64,000 nucleotides of DNA. Origin: Pisolithus tinctorius. Its lineage: Eukaryota; Basidiomycota; Agaricomycetes; Boletales; Pisolithaceae. The position numbers were made by a program, and so were the translations under genes. The notes beneath the pieces were generated by a model. It worked only from the letters and a program-made list of their open reading frames with translations, was not told the origin of the DNA and did no database searches. Each line of letters opens with the position of its first letter. Position 1 is the first letter of the stretch. This document shows positions 34,601 through 47,504 of the stretch, one piece after another. Where the stretch lies: contig JANFAH010000009.1 of NCBI GenBank assembly GCA_024663395.1, positions 930,001 through 994,000 of the forward strand, in the 5' to 3' direction.

Positions 34601-37096
34601 GACCGGGGAGCCATAGGCGTTGTCAGCGCAGACGACTTACGAACGGTTGCGACAGGAGTGGTTTCGACATTCGCATTAAATCTCTCTGTTGGCAATGGCT
34701 TGAGGTTTGCAATAGGCGAATCATGCGATAAGTCAGCATCCGACTCAAACACTGGTTGCCCAACCTGATCCTCTGCATCTGCCACTTCCTCATCCCGGGC
34801 GTCTGAGTCCGAGTCAGATATCTCGTCTTCCACTTCGTCTTCTTCAGAAGTTGCCATACGAATCGCAGCAACTGATGGTCCATCAAAAGTGAACGAAGTG
34901 AGATCAACTTCCTCCTGATCATTAGTATATCCTTCCCCCACCTCTTCTAACCCACTGATGTCGACTCCTCCCACCTGGTCCTCGTCCTTTTCGTTTTCGT
35001 TCTCGTCCTCTTGCTCCTCGACTCCTCGCTCGTGATACGACCCTCCAGAGTCGTCTTCTCGCAGACTCTCAATATCTCGGAAAGGATCCTCGCTCTCAGC
35101 ATCTGTACCAACCGTCTGGTCCCTATGGTCATCTGCCTCGGACACGGCACGAGTGGAAGACTTTCTCCACCTCATTTGCTCCTTATCATACACCATTTTG
35201 CCGATCCTTTCCGGTAAAGACGGCACGTCCAGTGGTGTGATGTGGGTGATGTGAACGGGGCCAGCATGCTTGACAAATGACCGTGCACTACTCGCCGTGA
35301 CCATTGTTCCAGATGCAGTGCTTGTAGACACGAATCGGTTTAAGTCCTCGTTGTTCCCCGAGTGAGCGGTAGAGGAAGGGTAGGAGCGGTGGTGCTGATT
35401 TGGGGGTGGTGCTAAGTGGACGGTGGCTATTGTCGACGACGTCACCCGGATATCCGGGATGTTGTGCACGGCATTAGACGTAGCTTCTCCTTTGTGTGCG
35501 GCAGAAGTGCAGGACTCTGCTTGCCACGGTGCTTCGATCGACATGTTAGACATCTCGTGGACAAAACTTCGATCCTGTTCCGCCGACTCAGCACGCCCGG
35601 GCCTCCGTGGGCTGTGCCTGGAGGACGCAGATGGTCGGCGAGGTGACCCAGTTCTGGGTGACTTCCTCCGGCTGCGGTTGTCTTTGTCACGCGTGGTCGC
35701 CGACCAAGCACTGTGGTGGGATTCATCAGCCACAGACTCCAGAGCGTCCTCCGTGTGCGTATAACGAGAAACCTCTGTATCCCCGGAGAACAACCTCTTT
35801 GAACCCTTCATATCATTCTTAATTTGTTGCATGAACGCCTCCGCCTGCTGTCGGATTGCGAGAGACGATTGGGCACTGCGCACAGTTGTCGATGGCGATG
35901 AACCTGCTGTACGTCCATCGTCCACGATTGTTGGTGGTGCCAACATGTCTCTAATACCTGCCTTGTCTGACAGGGAGTTGGATTCGTATACAAAATTGTA
36001 GAAGGGACTCACTGTTAGAGGTTAAAGGAGACGTTCGTGTAGATGTTATTTGAGGTTTCTGGGATGGCTGACTCGCTGGCGACTGGGCAGTGACAGTTGT
36101 CGATATGGTGGAGAAATCTCTAGCTTGTCTAATTTGTTGCATAAGCGATCGCGACTCGCCAACGTAATCGATTCTTGTAACTTGTGGCCTTGCAATGGTG
36201 GCACCTTCCCCAGCACCCTCACCATAGGTCTCTGACGGAGAACTCAGCCGTACACGTTTGATGCTTCGTAAAGGAGTGTCGTCGGAAGGAGTTTGCGTAT
36301 TTTTGAAGATGGCGTGCTGGACGATGCTCGAGGGAGAACCATTTCCATCAGAGTTTCCACCGGAAGGCGTATTCACGGCTATGGAATCTACCATAGCAGA
36401 TAGGTGCTCGCGAGTGAACGTGTCATACTGCAGTTGAAACAGTCGCAATCTCGGATCGGTTGGAGGTGGATTTGCTATGCTCCTCGGGTGACCAGGCGTG
36501 CTTTGTGCTTGGGGGTACACGGGGCTGCGGTGAGGAGCGGAGAAGGTGAACTGGTACTCGGTGCTTGACTTATTTGCAGCGAGTTTAGGTGAAGGTGGCA
36601 AAAGGAGATTCGGATATGGCGTCGGCTTGAGGATGTCTGACTCAGGAGGGGGCTTGTCTGATACGGCGGTTTCGACCTCTGATTGACTGTCATCAGGAGT
36701 GAATGCTTGTGACAGACGTGATGGGACGGCGGGAGCAGCGCTGAGCGCAAGTGCCGCTGGTCTGGGCGGAGGTGGCGAAGGTGGCTCAAACATCTTCTCC
36801 AACGGGAGGGGGGAGAAGATGTCTTTGATGCCGCCGCCCTTCTTGTTTTGTCGACCTGGGGTCTTGGGGAGGAGGTTCGTAGCTGGCACATCATCTCTGA
36901 TCAAGAATGTGCCTCCTACCACCGGACTCGAATCCGAATCGTCCTTGTCCGAGCCCGGGGTGTGCAGGAAACCTGGCAAAGGAGCTGTGAGTGAAATGGA
37001 TTGTACGCCAAACGACGCATCGTCTTCTTCCACCCATTCTTCCTCGAGATCGTCCGTCTGCCATGCTGGACGTGCTTTTTCGGACAGGTCCTCCAT
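31633..37096 (-). CDS. NUD1/Cdc11-type septation network scaffold, leucine-rich repeats
   Basis: Eleven exons give 1489 residues: 37096-36013, 35966-34302, 34255-33883, 33815-33744, 33688-33606, 33539-33392, 33295-33201, 33098-32882, 32703-32654, 32577-32298 and 32035-31633. The first 920 residues are disordered, with acidic stretches and the short block IGKMVYDKEQMRWRK seen in Nud1/Cdc11 proteins. Then VITDVQPFEPYWEELNCIDLS opens a leucine-rich repeat array (for example LRHLRELRADGNKI and LRILRASNNRLQ). The cap after the repeats reads MNPCTLGWYLPL and FRRDLPDDVYVGRLAYR, ending in a basic helix. Nud1/Cdc11 anchors the mitotic exit or septation kinase cascade at the spindle pole body. The presence of a Cep57/PPC89-like gene in this window is notable because Ppc89 and Cdc11 act in the same structure in fission yeast. 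Confidence 0.88.
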
Positions 37097-37635
37097 GCCT
37101 TCCCGACGTAAAGTATTGACTAGAAATCCACGTTGCCCGTTAACGAGTCCGTCAGCTTAGTACTCCAATAATTTGGTTCAATTCACGCCACGGGCAATGT
37201 GCCAGGCGTTGACGCACGTGATCGCGTAGGTTGTGGGCGCCTATTTATTCTTGTTTGGTCCTACAGTCGTATTTGGCAATCCTGGGTTTGGATTCATATA
37301 AGGCTGCGCGGGTTGCACATCATGCATGCATCAAGCCCAGTACCCTGCCGGCTGATTTCCAGCCACGTCCCCTGTTACGAGGCTGGTGACTTGCCGGCGT
37401 ATCTTTCGACGGGCCAAGCGAACCTCAGCTGAATCTCCCGCGGCGTAGCGACGAAGCACGGTAATTATATATAGACATACATAGCTTAATGCTCGTTCTC
37501 ATAAGCGCACGGGCAGTGCAATATGTAACTTAACTCATCTGAAACGGTTAAATTGTGGACAAGATAACGGTGCACGAAAACAACACCCTCTTTTTGAAAC
37601 ATTGATCAAGTGGAGGTATTAATGCGCCGGCAAGC
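37097..37635. other. Intergenic region between two leftward genes
   Basis: These 539 bases hold the NUD1-like promoter and the 3' end of the methyltransferase gene. No coding frame or repeat stands out. Confidence 0.5.
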
Positions 37636-38602
37636 TCAGTACTGCAGAGTTGCCGAAAATCTCAACCTGGCATACATCACCGACCAGTTTCCTTCTTCGT
37701 CCCTCATATCCACTGAGCACATCTGGGTAACCTCGTCCATAATCTCCGCGGCATCCTCATCACTTAGAGTCTTCAAAAAAGTCCTGCGAACGAAAAGTTC
37801 CAGCCAGTCGCGTAGTCCGCCACCATTGAGCGATGTTATCCTTGGAACCAAGGCTATGCTGTCCACTCGAAAACCTCCATCTTCCAGGAGCTAGTAATAG
37901 ACGGTTATGATGAGGTTGCTGCGTGGAATTGCACCGACGAACCTTACGGTATTCCTTCACTGAGGGGAAATACCAAGGATCGATCTTCTCGGGCTCAAAT
38001 CCGCGTTTTCTTAATGCATGATGCAAGGAGAGGCGCACCCCTGGAATTGCCTGAGTTACCTTCGTGAGACAGGATGTCGAGACCCGCCAATACAGTTGAG
38101 GAACCCCCCCATCTCGCAGATGAATCTGCCTCCATCTTTCAACACGCGTTTGATGCCATTCAGTACTCCAGAAGGATTTTCCTTGCACCAATGCAGAGCC
38201 GCGTTGCTAAATGCCGCATTAAACGACTTTTCCTCGATCAAGTCCATGGGCACGCGAAGATCCTGGATATCACACAGCACCAGGCTCCTCACCCCACTTT
38301 CGGACGCTTTTGTCAACTAGAGGTCGCGTTACACCGATAATCAGCATTTGCAAGTAAGACCGACAAACCATGTCCTCATTGCAGTCTACACCGACTACGA
38401 AACCCTTGGTACCGACGGCGTCTTGGATTTTGACCGTCAGCTCACCGCTTCCGCAACCAAGGTCGATAATACGGTCGCCCTCGCTGGGGTTAAGGCACCT
38501 GAGTATCGGCGACGTGAATTCTTCCGAGTAGACAAACGACGCTGTTTTGTTGTAGTCACTCGCTCTATAATCTTCCCTACTAGCTTGGATAGTGGCCTGC
38601 AT
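37636..38602 (-). CDS. Class I SAM-dependent methyltransferase
   Basis: Four exons, 38602-38369, 38316-38094, 38040-37943 and 37890-37636, give 269 residues. Motif I is IIDLGCGSGELTVKI and motif II ends GVDCNEDM. A post-motif block FNAAFSNAALHWCKEN matches the methyltransferase-11 and trans-aconitate methyltransferase group, as does VLKDGGRFICEMGGF. The C-terminus has DPWYFPSVKEYRKLLEDGGF. This group methylates small molecules; the substrate is unknown. The second intron is uncertain. A GT donor at 38093 keeps phase but gives FLNWVRLS, while a GC donor would give FLNCIGVRLS, which looks closer to relatives. The gene stands alone between the NUD1-like gene and a gene-poor gap. Confidence 0.82.
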
Positions 38603-40213
38603 AGATGATTCAGTTGTGCTGTTATGGGGAATGCGGTTGAATTGTGAGATATGCAACAAAATCTTGGACCTTAAATGCGGACGACTAACTCGTAGTCCCA
38701 TCAGGCGCGAGAAGGTCGTCGGCCCAAGTAGTCCTCGGCCGGACGCTCTCCACCTCAGTAGAACTTTTTGCATCTTGATGAACGCGTTGCAGTGGGACCT
38801 CACCATGGTATATGGTGATAGGGGGAGTTTGTTGTGAATCGGCCGAAGTGGATAACCCGGCCGAAGACGCCTCCCAAGAGCACCATAATCCACCGGTAAG
38901 GACTCAACCACCTGGAAGCCTACAGGCGAGTTCGGCAGCTGTCAGGTTTTGGCGAGTGCTCGCTCCACGTCTTCAGGCTCAAGGGAGTTCTTCTTTCAGC
39001 GCTTTGAGGTGACCCACTAACACCCACCTATTGAGTGACAGCCAGCATGGAATTGAAAGCGAAGGGGGTAGGTCAGTGAGCGGTCCATAAAGCTTGACGC
39101 GTGTTAGACTTATAAGGGACCGTTTGATTGGCAGGACGGGTGGTGTCGTCGTAAATTCCGTGCACGCTGCAAATGTTTATCTTGGAAGTAAGCAGCGGAG
39201 CGTCTTGATGTAGCTCGTTCGTGCGATTGTGATGGACGTCAACCAGAACGACACGGCATCATGATTCACCTGTCATAGCGAAGTATGTGCTCAGGCTATA
39301 TTCATCTTGCTTCCTGTCAGAGGAAGGGAAGATCTCTCTGCCAGGTTTTCGTAGCCACATGAGCTGGCCGCTGTGTGACCCTTTCATCACTTCGTTGCAG
39401 ACGCCTGTCATAACCCTGACGTAGCGTCGCTCCAGATGACTTGTAGGCCTCCCGGAGGTAATTTCATTGGATTCCAGCACCGTGCAGTGCAGCACGCTGT
39501 TGTACCATGGGATGTTTTGCTCTCCTCATATTACCATGATGGCGGGGTCGACGGGATCGCTGAAGTTTCACTCGGATTGACAAATAGAATTCGAGTCGAA
39601 GCTGGGCATTACCATTCCTCTTGACTGCTGGGACCGGCTCTTGTTCGCCGCGAACGCCGGTCATGCACACGTACTACATTCGTCGAACAAAGAAACCACT
39701 TTTAGATTTGCGTGTTAGTGGACGCTGCTTTGGCTCACACAACTAATATTTCCCAGCTCCCATCTTGTGTTGATCGCTGAGCTGGTCCCTGTAAGGAGTG
39801 GCATGACGTCATGGGAGTGGATGATGTGGACGCCCTCATATCGCCGCTCCCAGAAGTGCAACATTGTTGGGGATAAAGTTATTCCACTTATGGGCTTGGT
39901 CATTCATGATCATATGAAGAGGGGGCCTGAAACTGGACTTTAAGGTTGGGGGGAGTTATCAGTCGACGTTGTCACGGTGACAATATCATTCATTCACTCC
40001 GATTTGGGCTTGCGGACACAAAATGACTTGGCGGACGTACCTAAGTCGACAAATCCGTGCCGCACTTGATGAATCAGGGACAGGGACAGCAGACTGCTGC
40101 GCTGGTGATACTTTAGCAATTTCTAGGGAGCTAATTTTCTTCATTCAATTCACGAGCCTTACTATATTGTACAGTACCCGATACAGTAATGTATACTTGC
40201 TATTGTCAATCAA
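38603..40213. other. Intergenic region, about 1.6 kb
   Basis: This gap holds the methyltransferase promoter and the 3' end of the Vip1-like gene. Minus-strand frames at 39259-39495 and 39715-39903 are short and show no domain. I found nothing else that I could support. Confidence 0.45.
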
Positions 40214-41352
40214 TCACACCACGGTGGGTGCGGCCTGGGTGGTCGGTTCGGCTTGTGCGTCCGAACCCCCCGCGGAAGGCGCAGTGGAAGAGGTCTCCTG
40301 GCGCTGTGACTTGTGCTGACCGACAATGCGACGGGCCTCCTCATGGATGTCAAAGACCTGCTTAGAAGTGTTCGTGTAGAAGGAAAGAACCTTCTGCCCG
40401 ACAGGTGAGGCAAGTGCTTTCGAATAGTACTGCCGCAAAAACAAACGGATGAGAGTAGATCTGATCACAACTACTCAGGTGCTTACCTCGTGCGCGGCTT
40501 TGGATAACCCTTTCTGCTCGTCGATGCTCATGGCGCGGTCGCGGGCTTGGTAGTAGGTAGACTGAACCTTGCCAGATATGGTCTGTTCAGGACCCAGTGC
40601 ACGCTGGCCGATTGAAGTATCCAATCCATTGAAGTAAGAAAGGAATTTCTTTGAGATCCCTTGCTTATCTACGGAAATCAGCATTTTCTGTCTATGCGTA
40701 TGCTGCAGAGACTCACTATCAATTTCAATGGCCCGCTGGAGAACATGATCGGAGAGCTGATATCCTTTGGCCAAATACTCCGCTGCAACTACAGGCGGCT
40801 AAGTGCGAGGCATTGACTCAAATCAGAATATAGACATACTCCCAGCCCTGGGCTTATCAGATTGTTCGATGTGACGAACGGGACTTGGGTGTTCCTGTGG
40901 TTCAGCTTGTTCCGCGTGCTCTGCGTCAGAGGTGACATGCAGGGTGGCACCGTTCAAGGTACCACCGTCAAGCTAGGTGGCATAGATTAAAAAGCGAGTA
41001 TAGTCTTGTGAAATGGCCTAGACACACCATAAGTGCCGTCTTCGCAGCCGAAGGGCGTTCGAACGTGACAATAGCAGACTTTTGATGGTCCTCCTTTAGC
41101 TCGATATTCGTAATCCTGAAGGGCGTGAGACTACAAACACACAGTATATTGTTGCATACTTACTTCCCACAGAAGCTGGACAAAGTTAAATAACCGGGGC
41201 AGTCTCAGGAAAGCTCGATGACCGCTCACCTGAAGAAGTCACGGAGCATAAGCTCCGACGTATCCTTGCCAATTCCCGATACCTGCAAAGGAGTAGGTGA
41301 ACATTCAGTGATATGGCAGTCATCATACTGAAGATACCTTGACTTCAGACAT
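40214..41352 (-). CDS. Vip1-like RRM RNA-binding protein
   Basis: Eight exons give 256 residues: 41352-41338, 41282-41230, 41175-41164, 41115-41028, 40972-40840, 40788-40717, 40668-40487 and 40429-40214. The first exon encodes only MSEVK and the third only 12 bases. Residues 5-75 form one RRM: VSGIGKDTSELMLRDFF (strand 1 and helix 1), ITNIELKEDHQKSAIVTFE (strands 2 and 3) and TLNGATLHVTS (strand 4). The rest is helical, with AAEYLAKGYQLSDHVLQRA and ASPVGQKVLSFYTNTSKQV, as in fission yeast Vip1 and plant binding partner of ACD11-type proteins. The role of Vip1 is poorly defined. The C-terminus is Ala/Thr/Gln-rich. It is divergent from the Ras GEF, with 285 bases between starts. Confidence 0.82.
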
Positions 41353-41637
41353 GATGGATGTCGTCCGATAGTATGATAACAATCTACTCCTTGGACTGAA
41401 CTGGATATGTACATGTCACTGCATGACATCATGGAAACGGGGCGTGAGCGATATGTGCCATTATTGGGTCACCGTGCCTATCGTCATGATGGTCAAATCG
41501 GGCTGCGGCAGTGAACAACTTTTTGTCAGCCTGTCAACTCAGTACTGGATCTTGGTAGTTATCCTGTGTTCCAGCTCATGGTTGCGAAAACACCGGGCAG
41601 CAATAGTTTCGACCATTAACGGATTAACCTGTTCAGC
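41353..41637. promoter_or_regulatory. Divergent promoter between Vip1-like gene and Ras GEF
   Basis: The 285 bases between the two start codons must carry both promoters. No clear box was recognised. Confidence 0.45.
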
Positions 41638-44600
41638 ATGTCAAGTTTGCCCGGTCCTGAGCCGCGGCCTCTCCCAAATCCCAGCCGTAAAAGCGTACGG
41701 GGACTTCCAGCCATCCCGACACAGAAACAGTTGGAAGCAAAGGATCGCCTCATTGACTTCTGGATACCCCAGGTTACCCAGGAGGGACAGGTTCGCTCAT
41801 TCCCTTTGCAGTCTTCGGAGGGGTTGACAGCCATTTGCAACCCAGATATATTACGCAAATACCCTCACAGGACAGTATTCGCGCGATCTCCCCAAGGAAC
41901 CCGATGAAGACGTCGAGGATTCTGCTGTCGTAGGCTTAACTACCTCTCAATCCACTACGCGCTCTGGCACTGGCGCTGAGCTCGGTTTTGTTCCAAAATC
42001 CTCGACTACAGTTGCTCCCAGCATGATCACCTCCCGCGGTCCCTCTCCAGAAGTGGTGCACATCAAGGGTCAAGTGTCATCGTCAACCCCCCCCTTTCCT
42101 GCTCCTCAAGACACGACTATTGCGGTCACAGCAGCTCTTCCGGTGGCAGATTCGATCACCCCTCCAGTACGCACCAGTACAACCGAAACTACTACGTTTC
42201 ATAATGGTCTTTCCAATCGTGTGCCTGGAGTCCTCTTTAACACTTGGACTGCACAATTAAGACAGCGGAGCTATAGTAGCTCTCATTTACTCGCCCAGCC
42301 TGAGCGCTCACGGAATGAGGATAGGGTTTCTCCACCGTCGTTTTCAGGCCGAGATATCTCACACATGTTTACTCCACCTCGTAAGGGCTCGCGACTAAAA
42401 GAGTCCACCATTGGAGATGAGTCGGAATGTCCGCCCCTACCTCCACTGCAAACCGTGTCTCCAGACTCCGTTGCGCAACATCCTGCATCTCCCGACTCTC
42501 CGGAGTTAGTGCCCGAACTACTCCAATGTGCATGTCGTCGCATCAACACCATCATAGCGCATCTACAACAATTTGGAATCCCTCAACTACATGATGACCA
42601 AGAGATCGTCGACAACCTCATAGAGGCGGCCGTCACGTCAATACGAGAGCTTCTTTATGTAGCTGGCCCACCACTTCGTCGTCTCGGCGTTCGAAAGGGT
42701 ATCCAAGGTGATGCTAGCCACGCCGCGCAAACGCACTTGGTCTCTGCACAGCGACGGACCATCGCTACTCTCTCCAAGTTCACATTATCGGCCAGAGCAG
42801 CTTTGAACGTTGCACCCCAGAACGGAGGGGACTTCATTTCAAACCTTGGTTTGGACGCTAGAGAACTGGAGCGATCTATGGTCGATTTCGTATCTACGGC
42901 GCAGAGCGTTTTCCATCAATTTCACGGTGACAGGGGCCAAAAGCGCTTGCACGGGTATTTGGACCTGCCTCGTACAAGCTTGGGAAAGGAGGGAGCTGGG
43001 GCTGCAGGCTCATGGAAAGGTTTTGGATGGGTTAGCATCGACGACAATGAAGAAGCGCCCACGCGAAGTTTGGATAGGGTGACCTTCAACGAATTTGGGG
43101 CTCACGCGTCACGCGTCCACGAGAAGTTGAAGAGCTTTTCAGAAACCTTACAGGCGAATTGTCGAGGTATGTGCCTGTTCTATCCAAGTTGCCTTCACAA
43201 TTCCTCGAATACAGAACTCCTTAACAGCGGAGATGGTTGCCGAGGCTGGAGAAGTCGCCGTTTACGAACTATCGTCTCTGTTGATCTTCTTGGGTGATAT
43301 CCATATTGCTCGTCATGTCGACATTGAGCTCGTTGGTCAAGGCAAGTTGGCCGACGGAGCTGAATATTCTCGTACGGTCAGTAGAGCACGTACTCTCGTT
43401 CGTGCTTTCGAAGCTTCTTGTCAGGCGCTGTATGATGATTCTGCCGCTCTCCTTATAACGACACAATGTGTCCGGCAAGTGGAGTCATGCGAGTCATGGC
43501 GTGGTCGCGACGAATCCCATGACGCGCTTGAAGCCCTGAGTGCCTCCGTGGGCCTCATCCTTCAACTGATGCGGCAGCATCTGGAGAGTCTTCTTCTTGT
43601 TGGAGAGGAGCAGACAAGCATTCTTGAGCGCTGTCACAGGAGTCCTATGGAGTGGCGGATGTCCCAAAGAAGTCTTGTTGCTGCAATTTTCACGGATCAG
43701 GCGCTGAACAGAGTGCCGGATGATGAACGCCAGCTTCCGTATCAGATGACACTCGCCTCTGGAAATTCTGATGCGGATCTGTTAGAACGGGGAGAGCGGT
43801 CGCCTACGCCGCCCCCCGTGCCCAGTGGGAAGCCTATCCTTACATTGCATGAGCGCATAAATGCCCTCATAGATGACAGAGGTATTGCCGAACTCACCTG
43901 CGATCGTTGGGCTGTTGACGGACTTATTTGGAATGCAGATATAGGATTAGTACGTACTCCTCCAAGACTGGACAAGATCAAGGCGTTCTTTGGCGACGAA
44001 GCACCTCCACAGTATCTCATTCCTCTCACTACCGAGACGAAGCCGTGGTACCTACGGCCTACTCATGACCCCGCAGAAATCCTCATTGACCCCGATGGGA
44101 CTGTGCGCGGTGGTACTGTTCCTGCCCTTGTTGAAAGGCTTACCGCACACGAGTACGCAGGTGGGTGAAAGTCTGTAAGTGGAAGAACAAAATCATTAAA
44201 AAATGGCTGCGTAGACCCGAAGTTCAACAGAGCTTTCTTGATGACGTTCAGGTCATTTACGACCTTGGATGACCTCCTCAAGCTATTGATCGACCGGTTC
44301 TGGATTCAACCGCCAGCCAACTTGGACACAGAAGATTTGGCTGATTGGAGGAAGTTTAAACAATGCGTTGTTCGCATGCGGTATGTCTAGACCGTTTACA
44401 TTAGATAAGGTTCGCTGATGATTTCATAGGGTCATTAATACATTAAAGTCCATGATCCAAGACGGCGATGTGCTAGAGAAAGAAGAACTAGGTATTCTCG
44501 ACTATATGGAGGAGTTTGCTTCTCAAGCACATGTTTTTGACATTCCGGCCGCGAAGCAGCTTTTGAACTCCATAAAGCGCGCTGTGCGTGAGACACTCTC

Positions 44601-45666
44601 AACTTTTGTAATGATGCATAACGGTTGACTGCGGGTAAATAAATAGAGACGCGGAATGGACCATAGGAAAATAACTGTGAATACGTCAATGGACCCACCG
44701 CCCCCACCCATTGTTCCGAAACGTTTGGAGCTACTGGACATCGAACCCCTAGAGCTTGCAAGACAATTAACTATCACTGAGAGTCAACTCTATCAAAAGA
44801 TCCGCCCCTCCGAGTGTATGCAACGATCACAGCAGTCCAGGCAAGCGAGAACGGACCCTCGTGACGGCGTTGCCAATTTCATACGCAGGAGCAACAAGGT
44901 GCGGGCGCTTACTGTGTCAAGTTACATGTTTGGTGAAGTCCCAAACTTGGTAGATTGCACACTGGGTCGCTTTTTCCATTCTTTCCAAGGACGAGGCTCG
45001 TCGGAGAGCCTTGGTGATAAAACAGTTCATTCTTGTTGCAGAGGTAAGGATAAAGTTTTATAATGCGCTCCACTTTGCTTACACTCCTGGGCAGCGATGT
45101 CGGGCACTTCAGAACTTTTCGACTATGGGTGCTATCGTTTCTGGGTTAAACTCCGCTCCGATTCATCGATTGAAGCGGTCCTGGGAGCAAGTGAATTCGA
45201 AGTATATGTCTCAGTTGCAAACTTGTGAAGCCACCATCAACTCGTACCGAAATTACAACAAAGTTCGGACTACGTTGGCTACGGTCTCTCCCCCGTGTGT
45301 TCCCTTTGTTGGTGAGTATCCAAGCGAAAAGATCACCAACTACACTGACGTCCTTCCGAAGGGGTGTTCCTGACCGCGCTTACACATATTCAAGATGGGA
45401 GCAAAGACCATTTGCCTGGCAACCTCGTCAACTTCCGGAAACGTCAAAAAATTTCAGAAGTGATCCAAGACTTACAACGTTGGCAAACCCAGCCACATAA
45501 TTTTCACCCTTTACCTTCTGTTCTTGCCCACATCGAAGAATCACTCCAACCGTTCGGTGACCAGGATATCAGCGACTTGTTTTGGGAACTAAGTATGGAA
45601 CGTGAGCCACGAGAGAAAGAGGAAGAAAAGCTTGTGAGAATATTGCATGAGAGCGGATTCTTTTAG
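41638..45666 (+). CDS. Ras guanine nucleotide exchange factor (Cdc25/Ste6 type)
   Basis: Nine exons give 1186 residues: 41638-41790, 41876-43166, 43228-44160, 44215-44380, 44430-44583, 44647-44898, 44954-45043, 45095-45311 and 45362-45666. The first 200 residues are polar. A helical region follows (QRRTIATLSKFTLSARAAL). The REM domain covers about 770-900, with TVRGGTVPALVERLTAHEY and FNRAFLMTFRSFTTLDDLL. The catalytic domain starts near 920 with LLDIEPLELARQLTITE and continues through NFIRRSNKIAHWVAFSIL, ALVIKQFILVAERCRALQN, IVSGLNSAPIHRLKRSW and PFVGVFLTALTHIQDG. These are the hallmark blocks of Cdc25-family exchange factors that load GTP on Ras. I see no SH3 domain, which points to a Ste6-like rather than a classic Cdc25 arrangement, though this is inference. 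Confidence 0.93.
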
Positions 45667-46703
45667 TTTTGCGGTTGTGACGTTCGCCCTGGATAGGTGA
45701 CGCCTGGGATCATCTATCTATGACCACCTTCCCTGCGGATATGGGTATTTCTTCGCGGATTATAGCAAGTAATTTATACCATAAACTTGTCATGCACAGC
45801 ATTACTTGCTGCATGTTCTGGACGCAAACCTGGGAGGAAACCCCCTCTTTAGAACAAGTTGGCCTAAATGTCCGATAATCGTTAGACCCAAAGCTATACT
45901 TGTTCTCTGCTAAGTGTCGCATATAGAGCTGCATATCACGTAGGGAAGCACTTTTTTTTCCATTTTTGAGCTGGTCCCACGCAGATGTTGAGATTGAGAT
46001 GGCATGTAGTTGAGCACACGAGTGCTATGTCCTTAGACGGTGAACGAATAGCCGAAATATTTATAAACCCCGTGATGATTCGAATCCTAGGTGACGTTAC
46101 TGCGAGGCTGGTCTCATTCCACGACATGTAGGCCACTAGCAAGCAGTCAGACATACGATACCACAAGCACGATGACGGAACACATTGCCGGGAAGAAGCA
46201 CCAAAGGTTCACTCACCTCTGGGGCAGTGGCCGAGGATTCCGCACCCTTGATCGTTAACTAGGTGGCTCCCACCATCGTACCCTCAGCGAGCGGTGCTGC
46301 AGGGCGGCCGTGCGATGAGACGCGCAATGGAAATTGGCAGACAAAACACTTTCATCTTCACCGCATGTATATATCAGAGTCGTGATGGAATGTCAGTGAC
46401 GACAAAAGACGGTATACAAGATAGGTTAGCGCGGACCAAAGAGACCGCACTGGATATGATGATGGCATAGGTGTCATTTTCATTACCAGTGTTGCAGTTT
46501 ATCCAGCATCCTAGTCGTGACACGAAACGGTCCCCTGCTCCTCCCGCCAATTTCCACCGGTCTTTGGTGATCCAAAGGCATAGGGCCAGCCCACAAGTAG
46601 AGCGTGGAAGACTGCGACGTCGATGTTCAGTATAGTGACGAAGGCCCTGGCACTGTACTATTCTAAGTGCTCCACAGTATTTCCCCCGCGCAGACGAAAA
46701 AGC
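45667..46703. other. Convergent intergenic region, about 1 kb
   Basis: This lies between the 3' ends of the Ras GEF and DUF202 genes. A T-rich run occurs near 45950. Frames are short and without recognisable domains on either strand. Confidence 0.5.
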
Positions 46704-47504
46704 CTATGATCCCTTCGTCTCGGCGAGAAGAATACCCATGACCACACTCACGAGCGCCGCAAGGGCAACAGATATCAAGGTAATCGTGGTACGCGCAACA
46801 GGGAAGCGGCCGCGCAGCATTGCAGCCTGAACTGTGAAGTAGCGAGTTAGGCCTATGCACGAGAATCGTCAGAGCGCCAAGGCAAGTCATCGCTGGAGCC
46901 CACCGAGAATAAGAATAGTAATCCCAAATACGACGACAGTAACGCCCAGAGGGCGGGCAAACTTCTGTGTGTTCGTGGTTCCTTGCGAAGAGGTAGTTGA
47001 AGATGACGAGCTGGATAATGCGAATAGCTGCACCAGAGCTTTATACCAGACGATATTGTACCATCAGAGACGAAATCGCGGACTGTAGTTAAATCACAAA
47101 CCAACACCAGCGCTCGCGCAAGCCAAGCTTGTGCGGACGTATGCCAGGTACGTTCTCTCGGATGCTAAGTGATCACGCGCGACGTTACCCTTATTCTCCA
47201 GCACAAGGCTCAGTTTGAAGGGCGCTGCAGCATTTGTGAATCTTTTCCATCTTACGCCTTGTCCTAGGTCCGGAGACACAGGACGGTCGGATAGGTGAAG
47301 TGGGGGTTGGGTGAAGTTATCTGGCCAACTGCAGGGCGCCGAATGTGTTTCGCTGGGAGCCTCACTGAGAGGCTCAAGATCTGGCATCCGGTCCGGACCG
47401 TCATCGTGCGTGACACCTATGCCACTCATTGCATCAGTACTGTGAGGAAGAGGGGAAGGTGCCAGTCGCGAAGGCTCCAATTGTCCCTTTTCTAGGTTGG
47501 CCAT
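46704..47504 (-). CDS. DUF202 small membrane protein
   Basis: Three exons, 47504-47102, 47038-46904 and 46852-46704, give 228 residues. About 110 N-terminal residues are polar and presumably cytosolic. The DUF202 core then begins with ENKGNVARDHLASERTYLAYVRTSLA, the charged start of this family, and continues into three predicted membrane helices: YVRTSLACASAGVALVQLF, VTVVVFGITILIL and ITLISVALAALVSVVMGIL. The segment RYFTVQAAMLRGRFP between helices 2 and 3 is also typical. The same domain forms the membrane part of vacuolar transporter chaperone subunits, but here it stands alone, without SPX or catalytic domains. Its function is unknown. It is the first of four leftward membrane-protein genes up to 53 kb, counting the two transporters. 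Confidence 0.82.

Noticed and set aside
37160..37200. A T-loop-like GGTTCAATTC sequence suggesting a tRNA
   Set aside because: Flanking bases do not form the T stem, and no acceptor, D or anticodon arm is present.
39259..39903. Minus-strand frames that could be a degraded gene
   Set aside because: Too short, no recognisable family, and no consistent splice model.
42283..42555. Antisense open frames inside the Ras GEF and other long exons
   Set aside because: They are reverse-strand shadows of well-supported coding exons.
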